The notes: a model not told the origin generated them from the letters alone. Shown: positions 36,661-45,816, counted from the first letter of the stretch. The stretch: 64,000 bases of DNA from JADJWR01 sp964509545 (GCA_964509545.1 CAZDXQ010000014.1:1-64000); one strand, 5' to 3'. Program-made: numbers and translations.

Positions 36661-38232
36661 ATGGCGCGGCATGCGGCGCTCGTGTCCGCGCTGCGCAGCC
36701 ACCTGCAGGCGGCGACCGGACGCCCGATCACCCTGATCCAGACGCATATCTCGAGCGTGCTGCTGGCAGGCGAATTTGCGTACAAGCTGAAGAAGCCGGT
36801 TGCCTTCGGCTTCGTCGATTTCAGCTCGCTGCCGGCGCGGCAGCGTTATTGCGTCGACGAGGTTCGGCTGAACCGCCGCACCGCGCCGCAGCTGTACCTC
36901 GACGTGGTCCGCATCACCGGCAGCGAGTCCGCGCCGCGCCTGGGCGGCCGCGGCGCGGTGATCGACTACGCCGTGCGCATGCGCCGGTTTGCCGGCCGCG
37001 ATCTGGCCGACCGGCGAGCTCGCGCCGGCCGCCTGAACGCGGTTCATGTCGATCAGCTGGCCGCGTCCGTGGCGGCATTTCACGCTGCCGCGGCGCCGGC
37101 GCCGGCGGCCACCGATTACGGCACGCCGCAGAAGGTGCTGCGCTGGGCGCGCGAGAACTTCGCACTGTGCCTGCTGCGCCTTGACGACGAAGCGCGGCAG
37201 GCGAGGCTGCGGCGACTCGCGCAGTGGACCGAGGACGAGTTCCGGCGCCGTGCCGGCTGGTTTGCGGCAAGGCGCGAAGGCGGGTTCATCCGCGAGTGCC
37301 ACGGCGACCTGCACCTGGCCAACATCGTTCTGCTCGGCGGCGTACCGGTGCCTTTCGACGGCATCGAGTTCAACGCCGAGCTGCGCTTCATCGATGTCGC
37401 CAGCGACATCGCCTTCACCTTCATGGATCTGCTGGGCCACGGCCTGCCGAGGCTGGCCTGGCGCTTCGTCAACCAGTACCTTGAGGCGAGCGGCGACTAC
37501 GACCTTCTGCCCGGTTTTCGCTTCTACGCCGTGTACCGCGCGCTGGTGCGGGCCAAGGTTTCGCTGATCCGCGCCCATCAGCCCGACGCGCACGCGGGCC
37601 AGCGGCAGCAGGCGGCAGCCGCCTTCACGCGCGACCTCGAACTGGCGGAAGCGCTGGCCGCAGCCCGGCCGGCGCTGCTGCTGGCGGTGGGCGGACTGTC
37701 GGGCTCAGGCAAGACCACGGTGGCCGGGCTCCTGCTCGAGCACCTGGGCGCCGTGCGCGTGCGCTCCGATGTCGAGCGCAAGCGGCTGGCGGGTCTGGCG
37801 GCAGGCGCACGCGCTGCGGCCGACTTCGGCGCCGGGCTGTACACGCCGGCGATGAGCGCGCGCACCTACGAGCGGCTGCAGCAGGTTGCCGCGGTCGTGC
37901 TCGACGCCGGTTATCCGGCGATCGTCGATGCGGCGTTGCTCAGGCGCAGCGAGCGCGATGCGCTGCGCCGGTTGGCGGCGAAGCAGCGGGCGAAGTTCGT
38001 CTGCCTGTGGTGCGAAGCGCCGCCGGCAACGCTGCGCGCCCGACTCGCCCGGCGCCAGGCCGCGGGGCGCGACGCCTCGGACGCCACGCTGGCCGTGTTG
38101 CAACGCCAGCGTGAATTTGCCGAACTGCCGTCAGGCGACGAACGTGCGCTGCGTCTCGACACGAAGATGACTCGCGCGCGCCTGGATCGCGAGGCTGCTG
38201 CGCTTGCGGCACGGCTGGAGCGCCAGCGATGA
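36661..38232 (+). CDS. Bifunctional phosphotransferase-like/AAA P-loop kinase
   Basis: About 523 residues from ATG 36661; ATGs at 36619 and 36550 are alternatives, the latter overlapping the FNR box. The N-terminal half is aminoglycoside phosphotransferase-like (YKLKKPVAFGFVDFSSLPARQ; catalytic loop ECHGDLHLANIV; FDGIEFN). The C-terminal half is a P-loop kinase with Walker A GLSGSGKTT. RefSeq-type annotation is bifunctional aminoglycoside phosphotransferase/ATP-binding protein; the true substrate is unknown. A paralogue of the N-terminal half lies at 47735-48757. Confidence 0.8.
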   Translation: MARHAALVSALRSHLQAATGRPITLIQTHISSVLLAGEFAYKLKKPVAFGFVDFSSLPARQRYCVDEVRLNRRTAPQLYLDVVRITGSESAPRLGGRGAVIDYAVRMRRFAGRDLADRRARAGRLNAVHVDQLAASVAAFHAAAAPAPAATDYGTPQKVLRWARENFALCLLRLDDEARQARLRRLAQWTEDEFRRRAGWFAARREGGFIRECHGDLHLANIVLLGGVPVPFDGIEFNAELRFIDVASDIAFTFMDLLGHGLPRLAWRFVNQYLEASGDYDLLPGFRFYAVYRALVRAKVSLIRAHQPDAHAGQRQQAAAAFTRDLELAEALAAARPALLLAVGGLSGSGKTTVAGLLLEHLGAVRVRSDVERKRLAGLAAGARAAADFGAGLYTPAMSARTYERLQQVAAVVLDAGYPAIVDAALLRRSERDALRRLAAKQRAKFVCLWCEAPPATLRARLARRQAAGRDASDATLAVLQRQREFAELPSGDERALRLDTKMTRARLDREAAALAARLERQR

Positions 38233-39218
38233 AGCCGGTCGAGATCGATGTCTTCAACGGCGATGCGGACGGGTTGTTCGCTGCGCATCAGCTCCGCCTG
38301 GCCGAGCCGGGACCGGAGCCGGCGCAGGTGAAAGTGGTGGCCGGATTGAAGCGCGAGATCGACCTGCTCGACCGCATCGCCGTCACCGACGACGAGGCGG
38401 CGCGGTTGCAGCTGCGCGTGTTCGACATCTCGCTCGCCCGCAACCGGGCGCCGCTGCAGCGGCTGCTCGAAAGGGGCGCGCGCGTGCGCTGGTTCGACCA
38501 TCATCACACCGGCGAACTGCCGCAGCATCCGCGGCTTGAGTTGGCCATCGACACGGCGCCGCAGACCTGCACCAGCCTGCTGGTCGACCGCGCACTGAAC
38601 GGGCAGTACCGGCGCTGGGCCGTGGCGGCGGCCTTCGGCGACAACCTGCCCGAGGTGGCGCGGGCGGTCGGCCTCGAACTGGCGCTCGACGAAAGCGAAC
38701 TGGCGCTGCTGCGCGAACTGGGCGAAGCGGTCAACTACAACGGCTACGGCGAATCGCTTGTCGATGTGCTGATCGCGCCGGCGGCGCTGTACGCGCGGCT
38801 GAGCCCGTATCGCGATCCGCTCGATTTCGCGCGCGACGATCCGATCGTGACCCGGCTCGCCGCGCGCCGGCGCACGGATCTCGCCACCGCGGTGCAACTG
38901 GCACCGTGGCGCGAATGCCCCGTGGGCGCCGTGTTCCGGCTGCCCGACCAGGGCTGGAGCCGCCGCGTGCTCGGCTGCTTTGCCAACCTCCTTGCCGAAC
39001 GTGCCTCGGCCCATGCCTTTGCCGTGCTGAAGGCGCGCGCCGACGGCAGCTTCACCGCCAGCGTGCGCGCGCCGACCTCGGCGCCCAGGGGCGCAGACCG
39101 CCTGTGCCGCCGGTTCGGCGGCGACGGCCGCGCCGGCGCGGCCGGCATCGATCGGCTGCCGGCGCATGAGGTGGAGGCTTTCGCCCGCGCCTTCGAGCAG
39201 CACGACTGGGGCCGGTAG
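38229..39218 (+). CDS. DHH-family phosphoesterase
   Basis: A 329-residue protein with DHH phosphoesterase landmarks: NGDADGLFAAHQL near the N-terminus, a FDHHHTGE motif near residue 95 for metal binding, and a C-terminal DHHA1-like GGDGRAGAAGI segment. It could cleave short oligonucleotides, nanoRNA or a cyclic dinucleotide product. Its ATG overlaps the kinase stop by 4 bases, so they form an operon. Confidence 0.82.
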   Translation: MKPVEIDVFNGDADGLFAAHQLRLAEPGPEPAQVKVVAGLKREIDLLDRIAVTDDEAARLQLRVFDISLARNRAPLQRLLERGARVRWFDHHHTGELPQHPRLELAIDTAPQTCTSLLVDRALNGQYRRWAVAAAFGDNLPEVARAVGLELALDESELALLRELGEAVNYNGYGESLVDVLIAPAALYARLSPYRDPLDFARDDPIVTRLAARRRTDLATAVQLAPWRECPVGAVFRLPDQGWSRRVLGCFANLLAERASAHAFAVLKARADGSFTASVRAPTSAPRGADRLCRRFGGDGRAGAAGIDRLPAHEVEAFARAFEQHDWGR

Positions 39219-39257
39219 GACACCGGCCGTCCACGGGCATCGTCCGTTGCCGCGCGG

Positions 39258-40229
39258 CTACAGGAACAACGCCAGCCGCTCGGCGTCCGTTTCGGCGACG
39301 GTGGCGCGGCCGAGCGCGACGAGCATCGTCGCGGCCTCCTCGGTGGCGACGTCGATGCCGAGGCCGGCTTCGCGCGGCCACGGCGCGTCGAGGTGCAGGT
39401 AGCGGTCGCCCAGGCGGTCCTCCATCATCGCCTGCACGTGCTGCTGCTGCACCGAGATCAGCGTCAGGATCAGCCGGCCGTCGGACAGCCAGCCCACGGC
39501 GCCGGCGTCTTCCTCGACCGAATCCGCCGGCTGGTAGTTGGCAGTGGCGGTGCCGATCGACAGCATCTGCACGCGCTCGGGCGGTACGCCGAGGAAATGC
39601 TCGGCCTCGTGCAGCGCCACCTGGTCCGGGGCGACCGCGAACAGTCCGCCGTCGGCGAAAAGCGAGCCGTCGATGCGCACGGCCGGGAAGTAGGCCGGCG
39701 CGGCGCAGGTGGCCATGGCCACGTCGACCGCGGCGTAGCCTTCGTCACCGGTGGAGCCCTCGGCGTGCGGCGTCTTGAAGACCTTGGTCTGGCTGCGCGT
39801 GACGTCCACCGCCGGGATCACCACGTTGTGAAGCGCTTCGCCCAGCGTGCGCCGGCCGAAATCGCGGGCCAGCAGTTCGCGCAGGGCCGTTCCCGAATAC
39901 TTGGGCCCAAGCACCGAGCGCGACAGGTCGAGCAGGCGCGTGACCGGGCCGCGCGGCCGCGCCCGCGGCGAGAACACCTCGGTGCCGCGCGCCTGGAACA
40001 GCCGCACCACGCGCGACATCGGCACCTCGAATGCCAGTGCCAGCGCAGCGATGCCGCCGACGGAGGTGCCGGCGATCAGGTCGAAGCGGCGGCCGAGCGG
40101 CTCGCCGGCGATCTTCTCCAGCTCGGCGAGCACGGTGGCCGTGTACAGGCCCAGATAGCCGCCGCCGGCCAGCGCCAGGATGCGCATTGTCTGCGCTGCG
40201 CGTCCCCATCCTGCCGCGGTCGCGTTCAC
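39258..40229 (-). CDS. Patatin-like phospholipase
   Basis: A 323-residue patatin. It has RILALAGGGYLGLYTATVL (oxyanion loop GGG), nucleophile motif GTSVGG and catalytic Asp in FADGG, with Ser/Asp dyad chemistry. It probably hydrolyses membrane lipid acyl esters. Start is GTG 40229 with GGGAG; ATG 40187, which gives MRILALAGGG, is an alternative. The sequence pattern recalls CapV-type CBASS phospholipases, but no CD-NTase or other CBASS gene was seen in the window. It diverges from a Usp gene across an FNR-like site. Confidence 0.85.
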   Translation of the reverse strand: MNATAAGWGRAAQTMRILALAGGGYLGLYTATVLAELEKIAGEPLGRRFDLIAGTSVGGIAALALAFEVPMSRVVRLFQARGTEVFSPRARPRGPVTRLLDLSRSVLGPKYSGTALRELLARDFGRRTLGEALHNVVIPAVDVTRSQTKVFKTPHAEGSTGDEGYAAVDVAMATCAAPAYFPAVRIDGSLFADGGLFAVAPDQVALHEAEHFLGVPPERVQMLSIGTATANYQPADSVEEDAGAVGWLSDGRLILTLISVQQQHVQAMMEDRLGDRYLHLDAPWPREAGLGIDVATEEAATMLVALGRATVAETDAERLALFL

Positions 40230-40263
40230 CTGCTGCGCTCCCTGCTTTGCGTTCGCGTTTCAG

Positions 40264-40351
40264 AATTTAGGAGCGGCCGCGTCGCGGCAGTTGACCTGCA
40301 TCATCGGCGCCACGCGAGGAAGATGCCGGCGTGCGCCAGCCGGCGTAATGT
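40264..40351. promoter_or_regulatory. Divergent FNR/ANR-controlled promoters of patatin and usp
   Basis: The dyad TTGAC-CTGC-ATCAT at 40291-40304 has one mismatch. On the minus strand TAAATT (complement of 40264-40269) is centred 31 bases away, class II geometry for patatin. On the plus strand TAATGT at 40346-40351 is centred 51 bases away, class I (-61.5) geometry for usp. One site could activate both genes. Confidence 0.55.
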
Positions 40352-40392
40352 TGGTGTGGCGCTTCGCCCGTGACCCGAAAGGAGGGTTGACG

Positions 40393-41286
40393 ATGAGAAT
40401 TCTCGTTCCGCTCGACGGCAGCGATTACAGCAGGAAGGCGCTGGCTTTCCTCGCCTCGCGCAGCACGCTGGTCGGCGCCGAGCCGGAGGTGCACCTGCTC
40501 AATGTGCAGCCGATGATCGCGCCGCACGCGGCGGCGAAGCTGGGCCGCACGGTGACCAGGCGCATCTATGAATCCGAGGCCGATGCCGTGCTGGCGCCGG
40601 CCCGCAAGACGCTGCTGAAGGCCGGTATCGATGCCGCAAGGCATGCCGAAAGCGGCCACGCCGCTGAGCGCATCGCGCAGGTTGCCGACGACCTGAAAGT
40701 GGATCTGATCGTGGTCGGCGCGCACGGTCATTCGGAGTTCAAGGGTCTGTTGTTCGGCTCGGTGACCCACGGCGTGCTGGCCCGTACGAAACGGCCGGTG
40801 CTGGTGCTGCGCGGCGGGCGCGCGCTGCGCGGCGACGGACTGCGCGTCGGCATCGCCGTCGACGGCAGCAAGTTCGGCCTTGCCGCAGTGAAGTTCGCCC
40901 TGCGCCATGCGGATCTGTTCGGCGCCAAGGCGACATTGACGCTGATCCACGTCGTGCCCGACTTCGTGATGCCGGTGATCGCCGATCTCGGTGGCGTGGC
41001 GGTTCCCACCTACAGCGACGAGGACATCAAGCGGCTGCAGGACAGGGACTTTGAGGATGCCGTCGCGCCGGCGCGGCGCATGTTCGAGAAGGCAAAGGCC
41101 ACCGCCGCCGAGGTCCGACTGGCCGGCATGCCGGGCGAGCAGATCGCCGCCTACGCGAAGAAGAACCTCGACGTGCTGCTGGTCGGCTCGCACGGCTACG
41201 GCGGCTTCAAGTCTGCGGTGCTCGGTTCGGTGGCGACCCGCATCGCGGCGAAGTGCGACACGCCGCTGCTGATCGTGCGCGCGTAA
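40393..41286 (+). CDS. Tandem-domain universal stress protein
   Basis: A 297-residue protein with two Usp domains. The first starts RILVPLDGSDYSRKALAF and carries GAHGHSEFKGLLFGSVTHGVL; the second contains VGIAVDGSKFGLAAVKF and GSHGYGGFKSAVLGSVATRI, both with ATP-binding G-2x-G-9x-G-S elements. It probably helps survival under oxygen or energy limitation. An AAAGGAGGG site precedes ATG 40393. Confidence 0.9.
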   Translation: MRILVPLDGSDYSRKALAFLASRSTLVGAEPEVHLLNVQPMIAPHAAAKLGRTVTRRIYESEADAVLAPARKTLLKAGIDAARHAESGHAAERIAQVADDLKVDLIVVGAHGHSEFKGLLFGSVTHGVLARTKRPVLVLRGGRALRGDGLRVGIAVDGSKFGLAAVKFALRHADLFGAKATLTLIHVVPDFVMPVIADLGGVAVPTYSDEDIKRLQDRDFEDAVAPARRMFEKAKATAAEVRLAGMPGEQIAAYAKKNLDVLLVGSHGYGGFKSAVLGSVATRIAAKCDTPLLIVRA

Positions 41287-41453
41287 CGCGCCTGCAAGGG
41301 CGGACGCGGCGTTTCGTCCCGGCGAGACATCGGGCAGCGCGGCTGCCGTCGACGCATCGCGGAGCCCTGTCGACCAAGCGTGCCTGCGCGCGCCTGGTCG
41401 GCGCCGCCGCACGGGTAGGGCGAGGCGCCCGTGGGAACAGACGAGGGACCCGC

Positions 41454-42098
41454 CTACGATGCCGTTGGCGGCGTCTTTCGCCGGCAGTGGATGCGGAACC
41501 ACCGCGCCGCCAGTTCCTGCACCTGTTCGAGCGTGCCCGGCTCTTCGAACAGGTGGCTGGCGCCGGGCACCACGGCGATCTCGCAGCTGCAGGTCATCTG
41601 TCGTTGCGCGGCGCGGTTCAGGTGCAATACCTCGACGTCGGCGCCGCCGACGACGAGCAGCGTCGGCGCCCGAACGCGCGGCAGGAATTCCCCGGCCAGA
41701 TCGGGCCGGCCGCCACGCGAGACGACGGCACTGATCGCGTCGGGAAGCTGCGCGGCTGCCACCAGCGCCGCGGCCGCGCCGGTGCTGGCGCCGAACAGGC
41801 CGACGGGCAGGGCGCGCGTCGATGCGTGCCGGCGCAGGAAATCGATCGCCTCGGCGAGCCGCTGCGCCAGCAGCGCGATGTCGAACACATTGCGCCGGTC
41901 ATCGGCTTCTTCGGGCGTCAGCAGGTCGAACAGCAGCGTGCCCAGATGCTCTGCATGCAGCCGCGTTGCCACCTGCCGGTTGCGCGGACTGAACCGGCTC
42001 GAACCGCTGCCGTGCGCGAAGGCGATCACCGCCTGCGCCTGTTCGGGCAGCACCAGCGTGCCGGGCAAATTGTTCGGCGGAATGCGGACCTCGGCCAT
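41454..42098 (-). CDS. Dienelactone hydrolase-like alpha/beta hydrolase
   Basis: A 214-residue alpha/beta hydrolase. AVIAFAHGSGSSRFSPRN gives the oxyanion region, GLFGASTGAAAAL the nucleophile elbow (Ser in GASTG), GGADVE the likely Asp and PGASHLFEEP the catalytic His. In other genomes a similar domain is often fused to a phosphoribosyltransferase domain in stress islands; here it is separate, downstream of rtcB. The long frame above it (to 43553) is a shadow of rtcB. Confidence 0.8.
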   Translation of the reverse strand: MAEVRIPPNNLPGTLVLPEQAQAVIAFAHGSGSSRFSPRNRQVATRLHAEHLGTLLFDLLTPEEADDRRNVFDIALLAQRLAEAIDFLRRHASTRALPVGLFGASTGAAAALVAAAQLPDAISAVVSRGGRPDLAGEFLPRVRAPTLLVVGGADVEVLHLNRAAQRQMTCSCEIAVVPGASHLFEEPGTLEQVQELAARWFRIHCRRKTPPTAS

Positions 42099-42151
42099 TT
42101 CGATCTCGCTATTTGAGGCGGGCAGCGATGCGGGCAGTCGCGGTGCGCGCC

Positions 42152-43585
42152 TCACCCCTTGACGCAGACCTTCGGCCGCAGGAAGGCGACGCGTCTTGCC
42201 AATCCGGCGCCTTCGGTGGCGCGGGCCACGGCATCGACATCCTTGTAGGCGCCCGGGGCCTCCTCGGCAGCGCCGCGCATCGAGCGGGTGCGGATCAGGA
42301 TGCCGCTGGCGCGAAGCTCGTCGATCAGTTGGCGGCCATGCCACTGCTTCAGCGCCTGGTGACGGCTCATCTGCCGGCCGGCGCCGTGGCTGGCTGAACT
42401 GAAGGAGCGGGCTTCCGCCTGCGTCGTGCCGGCGAGGATGTAGCTGCCGGTGCCCATGCTGCCGCCGATGATCACAGGCTGGCCGACGTCGCGGTAGCGC
42501 GCCGGCAGGTCCGGATGACCGGGTCCGAACGCCCGCGTCGCCCCCTTGCGGTGCACGTACAGCCGTCGCCGCCTGCCGTCGACGACGTGCTGCTCCGGCT
42601 TGCAGGTGTTGTGCGAGACGTCGAACAGCGTCTGCACCCGTGCCGCCGGGAACAACTCGTGCACCGTCTCGCGCGTCAGCGCGGCGAGGATCTGCCGGTT
42701 GGCCAGCGCGACATTGATCGCCGCGTTCATCGCGCCGATGTAGTCCTGCCCTTCGGGCGAACTGATCGGCGCGCAGGCCAGTTCGCGGTCGGGAAGACGG
42801 ATGCCGAGCCGCCCGGCTGCCTTGGCCAGGCTCACCAGATAATCCGTGCCAATCTGGTGGCCGAGGCCGCGCGAGCCGCAGTGGATCGAAATCACGATCT
42901 GCCCCTCGCGGATGCCGTAGGCCTGCGCCGCCGCCGGATCGTCGATGCGGTCGACCACCTGCACTTCGAGGTAGTGGTTGCCCGAGCCGAGCGTGCCCAT
43001 CTCGCCGCGCTGGCGCTTCTTCGCCGTCGGCGAGACGTTCTCGGGTACCGCGCCGCCGACGCGGCCGTGCTCCTCGACATACTGCAGGTCCTCGCCCGAG
43101 CCGAAGCCGCGGCGCACCGCCCATTCGGCGCCGTCGCGCATCACCGTGTCGAGTTCGTCGATCGACAACTTCAGGTCGCCTTCGACGCCGACGCCGGCCG
43201 GGATCGTCTGGAACAGCCGGTCGGCGAGCGGCTGCAGCTTCGGCGCGATATCGGGCAGCATCAGGTCGGTGCGCAGGCAGCGGATACCGCAGGAGATGTC
43301 GAAGCCGACGCCGCCGGCGGAGATGATGCCGCCCGCCTCGGGGTCGAACGCGGCCACGCCGCCGATGGGAAAACCGTAGCCCCAGTGCGCGTCCGGCATC
43401 GCCATCGCGGCTCCGACAAGGCCGGGCAACTGCGCCACGTTGCCGATCTGCTCCAGCACCTTGTCGTCCATCGCCGCCATCAGGTCGCGGTCGCCGTAGA
43501 GCCTCGCCTCGGCGCCGCCGCTGCCTGCCTCTCGCTTCACGCGCCACGTCCACTCATCGATGCGTTCAAGCCTGGCGAGATCCAT
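42152..43585 (-). CDS. rtcB: RNA-splicing ligase RtcB
   Basis: A 477-residue GTP- and Mn-dependent RNA ligase that joins 2',3'-cyclic phosphate or 3'-phosphate ends to 5'-OH ends. Metal-binding GGVGFDISCGIR (Asp and Cys), GSGNHYLEVQ, the SIHCGSRGLGHQ His/Cys cluster and the guanylylated His in SASHGAGRQMSR are all intact. The archease gene is 16 bases upstream in the same operon. It may repair RNA cut by stress ribonucleases. Confidence 0.95.
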   Translation of the reverse strand: MDLARLERIDEWTWRVKREAGSGGAEARLYGDRDLMAAMDDKVLEQIGNVAQLPGLVGAAMAMPDAHWGYGFPIGGVAAFDPEAGGIISAGGVGFDISCGIRCLRTDLMLPDIAPKLQPLADRLFQTIPAGVGVEGDLKLSIDELDTVMRDGAEWAVRRGFGSGEDLQYVEEHGRVGGAVPENVSPTAKKRQRGEMGTLGSGNHYLEVQVVDRIDDPAAAQAYGIREGQIVISIHCGSRGLGHQIGTDYLVSLAKAAGRLGIRLPDRELACAPISSPEGQDYIGAMNAAINVALANRQILAALTRETVHELFPAARVQTLFDVSHNTCKPEQHVVDGRRRRLYVHRKGATRAFGPGHPDLPARYRDVGQPVIIGGSMGTGSYILAGTTQAEARSFSSASHGAGRQMSRHQALKQWHGRQLIDELRASGILIRTRSMRGAAEEAPGAYKDVDAVARATEGAGLARRVAFLRPKVCVKG

Positions 43586-43601
43586 CGGATGCTCCCTGTC
43601 C

Positions 43602-44015
43602 TCAGACGTCGACGACGCAGCGCGCCTGCCAGCCGCTTTCGTCTGGGCGGACCGACAGCGCCGTCAGCGTCGCGCCCTTGACCTCGGTGCCGCGCGCGTG
43701 CGCATCGCACCAGCGCTCGCCGCGCGCCGAGCCGCGCCAATGCGCGCCGTCACGCCGCAGTTCGAAGCGGCACAGCGCCAGACCATTTTCGCGCGCCTGC
43801 GCCAGCAGCGCATTCAGCCAGCGCACCAGCGCCAGTTCGATGTCATCCTCATCGAAGTCGACTTCGATCTCGACCCGCGGTTGCACCGTTGCCGGCTCGA
43901 CCATGATGGCGAACATCGAGGCCGCCGCGTGCTCGAATGCCTCCTCGATGCTGGCGCCGCGGCCGATCACGCCGATGTCGGCCCCATGCTCGAAATAATC
44001 TTCCTCGCCGGGCAT
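43602..44015 (-). CDS. Archease, RtcB activator
   Basis: A 137-residue archease. It shows YFEHGADIGVIGRGASIEEAFEHAAASMF, whose key part is HGADIGVxGRG, and the acidic DFDEDDIELALVRWLNALL segment that binds metal and promotes RtcB guanylylation. It lies just upstream of rtcB, as expected. Confidence 0.93.
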   Translation of the reverse strand: MPGEEDYFEHGADIGVIGRGASIEEAFEHAAASMFAIMVEPATVQPRVEIEVDFDEDDIELALVRWLNALLAQARENGLALCRFELRRDGAHWRGSARGERWCDAHARGTEVKGATLTALSVRPDESGWQARCVVDV

Positions 44016-44039
44016 CGGCTGCTGCCCACGCGCCCGGCC

Positions 44040-44339
44040 TCAGTGATCTTCCAGACGCGGGCGCGCTTCCTCGGCGGGCTGGCCCGTGTCCGGATCGATC
44101 CACTCGGCGATGCCGATTTCGTTTTCCGCCTCACCCAGCGATTCCTCCGGCTCGACATCGGAATGCTCGTCGGCGCGCATGTCGAACTCGGCTTCCTCGT
44201 AGCTGGCGAACGGCCCGATCTCGCGCTTGCCGTCCGCGGTCAGCCAGTGATACCCATCGGGGCGGGAAACGATCCGCGCATCAGGCGGCGTGTCCACCGG
44301 AACTTCGACCGGCGGGGGCGGGGCTTGCTGGCGGCGCAT
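44040..44339 (-). CDS. Small conserved acidic protein linked to archease and rtcB
   Basis: A 99-residue protein. The ATG at 44339 has an AGGAG site; the TTG two codons earlier is less likely. It has a Pro-rich N-terminus, then RPDGYHWLTADGKREIGPF and SYEEAEFDM, with a Glu-rich C-terminus (EEARPRLEDH). I do not recognise a function. It is the first gene of the archease-rtcB-hydrolase operon and follows an FNR-like promoter. Confidence 0.6.
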   Translation of the reverse strand: MRRQQAPPPPVEVPVDTPPDARIVSRPDGYHWLTADGKREIGPFASYEEAEFDMRADEHSDVEPEESLGEAENEIGIAEWIDPDTGQPAEEARPRLEDH

Positions 44340-44367
44340 TGCCAACTCCTAGGGCTTGCCTGAAACC

Positions 44368-44408
44368 ACCATAGCGCTGAAAGGGCGGGCAGCGTTGATC
44401 GCCGTTAA
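44368..44408 (-). promoter_or_regulatory. Class II FNR/ANR-type promoter of the rtcB operon
   Basis: On the minus strand the dyad reads TTAAC-GGCG-ATCAA (44395-44408), one mismatch from consensus. A TATGGT -10 element (complement of 44368-44373) is centred exactly 31 bases away, identical in sequence and spacing to the acsA promoter. The transcript would start about 20-25 bases before the 44339 start codon. Confidence 0.65.
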
Positions 44409-44449
44409 GGATTTCCGGCACGCAAGTGGCAATGGTGAGGACGGCAGCA

Positions 44450-45793
44450 TCAGGTCGGTCGCTGCGTCTGCGCGTCGACGGCGGCGGCCAGCGCCTTCAA
44501 CGACGAGGCGACCTCGACCGGATAAGGTGCCGCCGTGGAAAGGGCACGCAGCGGTTCGGGCAGCCGTGCCATCTGCTCGCGGGCGCGTTCGCGCGATGCT
44601 TCGAGCGATGGCGCATCGGCCACGCGCCGGCCGGCGCGCAGCACCGGCTCGAGCAGAGCCACGCCGGCGCGAGCATCGTCATGCATGGTGAGCAGGTCGC
44701 CGGCCATCCGGCCCATCGCATCGAAGTGGCGGAACACCTGCTTGCGGCCCGGCCAGGTCGCCTTGCCCTCGGAGCGCTTTCGCCGCGGCGTGCCCTCGTA
44801 CTCGACCAGCTTGTAGGCGCAGTCGAGGAACGGCGCATCGGCCGAGACGTTCATCCGCGTGCCGACGCCGAAGGCATCGATCGGCGCGCCGCCGGCAACG
44901 AGCGCCTGGACGCGATGCTCGTCGAGGTTGCCGCTGGCGAAGATGCGCGCCTGCGCCAGGCCGCCGTCGTCGAGGATGCGCCGCACTTCGCGCGCGTGGG
45001 CGGCAAGATCGCCGCTGTCGATGCGCACGCCCTGCACGGCGACGCCGCGGCGCGCCAGCGCCACCACCTTGTGCGCGGCGCGCGCCGTGTCGTAAGTGTC
45101 GATCAGCAGCGTGGCGTTCTGCGGCTGCGAGCGGGCGAAGTCGGCGAAGGCGGTCGCCTCGTCCTCGTGCGCCTGCACGAACGAGTGCGCCATCGTGCCG
45201 AACACCGGCACGCCGAAGCGGCGCGCTGCCTCCACCGTGGCGCTGCCGGCGAACCCGGCGAGGTAACTGGCGCGCGCCGACAGCAGGCCCGCCTCGGCAC
45301 CATGGGCGCGGCGCAGGCCGAAGTCGATCAGCGGCCTGCCGCCGGCGGCCAGCACGCAGCGCGCCGCCTTGCTCGCCACCAGCGTCTGCAAGTGCATGAG
45401 GTTCAGCACCCGGCTCTCGATGAACTGCGCCTCGCGCAAGGGTGCGGTCACCCGCAGCAGCGGCTCGTCGGCGAACGCCACCGTGCCCTCCGGCATCGCG
45501 TCGAGATCGCCGGTGAAGCGGAAGTCGCGCAGCGAGTCGAGGAATCCGGCGTCGAAGCGGCCGGTCGACGCCAGCCAGCCCAGTTCATCGTCGGAAAACC
45601 GCAGCGCCAGCAGGTACTCGACCACCTGCTCGAGCCCGGCCACGAGCAGGAAGTTGCGTTCCGGCGGCAGCGCGCGGACGAACATCTCGAAGACGGCGAC
45701 ACCGTTCATGCCGCTGGCTCGGTAGGCCTGCAGCATCGTCAGTTCGTACAGGTCGGTCAGCAGCGGGCTGCCGGCGGTGTCGCTTGAGGCCAT
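44450..45793 (-). CDS. pncB: Nicotinate phosphoribosyltransferase
   Basis: A 447-residue NAPRTase that makes nicotinate mononucleotide from nicotinate and PRPP for NAD salvage. It opens LLTDLYELTMLQAYRASGM and contains DFGLRRAHGAEAGLLSARA, VFGTMAHSFVQAH and GVRIDSGDLAAHAREVR, the family signature. It diverges from the PRPP synthetase gene across a shared FNR-like site, so substrate and enzyme would be induced together. Confidence 0.93.
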   Translation of the reverse strand: MASSDTAGSPLLTDLYELTMLQAYRASGMNGVAVFEMFVRALPPERNFLLVAGLEQVVEYLLALRFSDDELGWLASTGRFDAGFLDSLRDFRFTGDLDAMPEGTVAFADEPLLRVTAPLREAQFIESRVLNLMHLQTLVASKAARCVLAAGGRPLIDFGLRRAHGAEAGLLSARASYLAGFAGSATVEAARRFGVPVFGTMAHSFVQAHEDEATAFADFARSQPQNATLLIDTYDTARAAHKVVALARRGVAVQGVRIDSGDLAAHAREVRRILDDGGLAQARIFASGNLDEHRVQALVAGGAPIDAFGVGTRMNVSADAPFLDCAYKLVEYEGTPRRKRSEGKATWPGRKQVFRHFDAMGRMAGDLLTMHDDARAGVALLEPVLRAGRRVADAPSLEASRERAREQMARLPEPLRALSTAAPYPVEVASSLKALAAAVDAQTQRPT

Positions 45794-45816
45794 GGACAGT
45801 GCATTGTTCTTGGGCC

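Noticed and set aside
39258..41286. Possible CBASS defence system around the patatin
   Set aside because: No CD-NTase, ubiquitin-like or Cap accessory gene is visible in the window.
42099..43553. Extension of the dienelactone hydrolase frame to 699 residues, suggesting a fusion
   Set aside because: The extra sequence overlaps rtcB in a different frame and is Arg/Gly-rich shadow.
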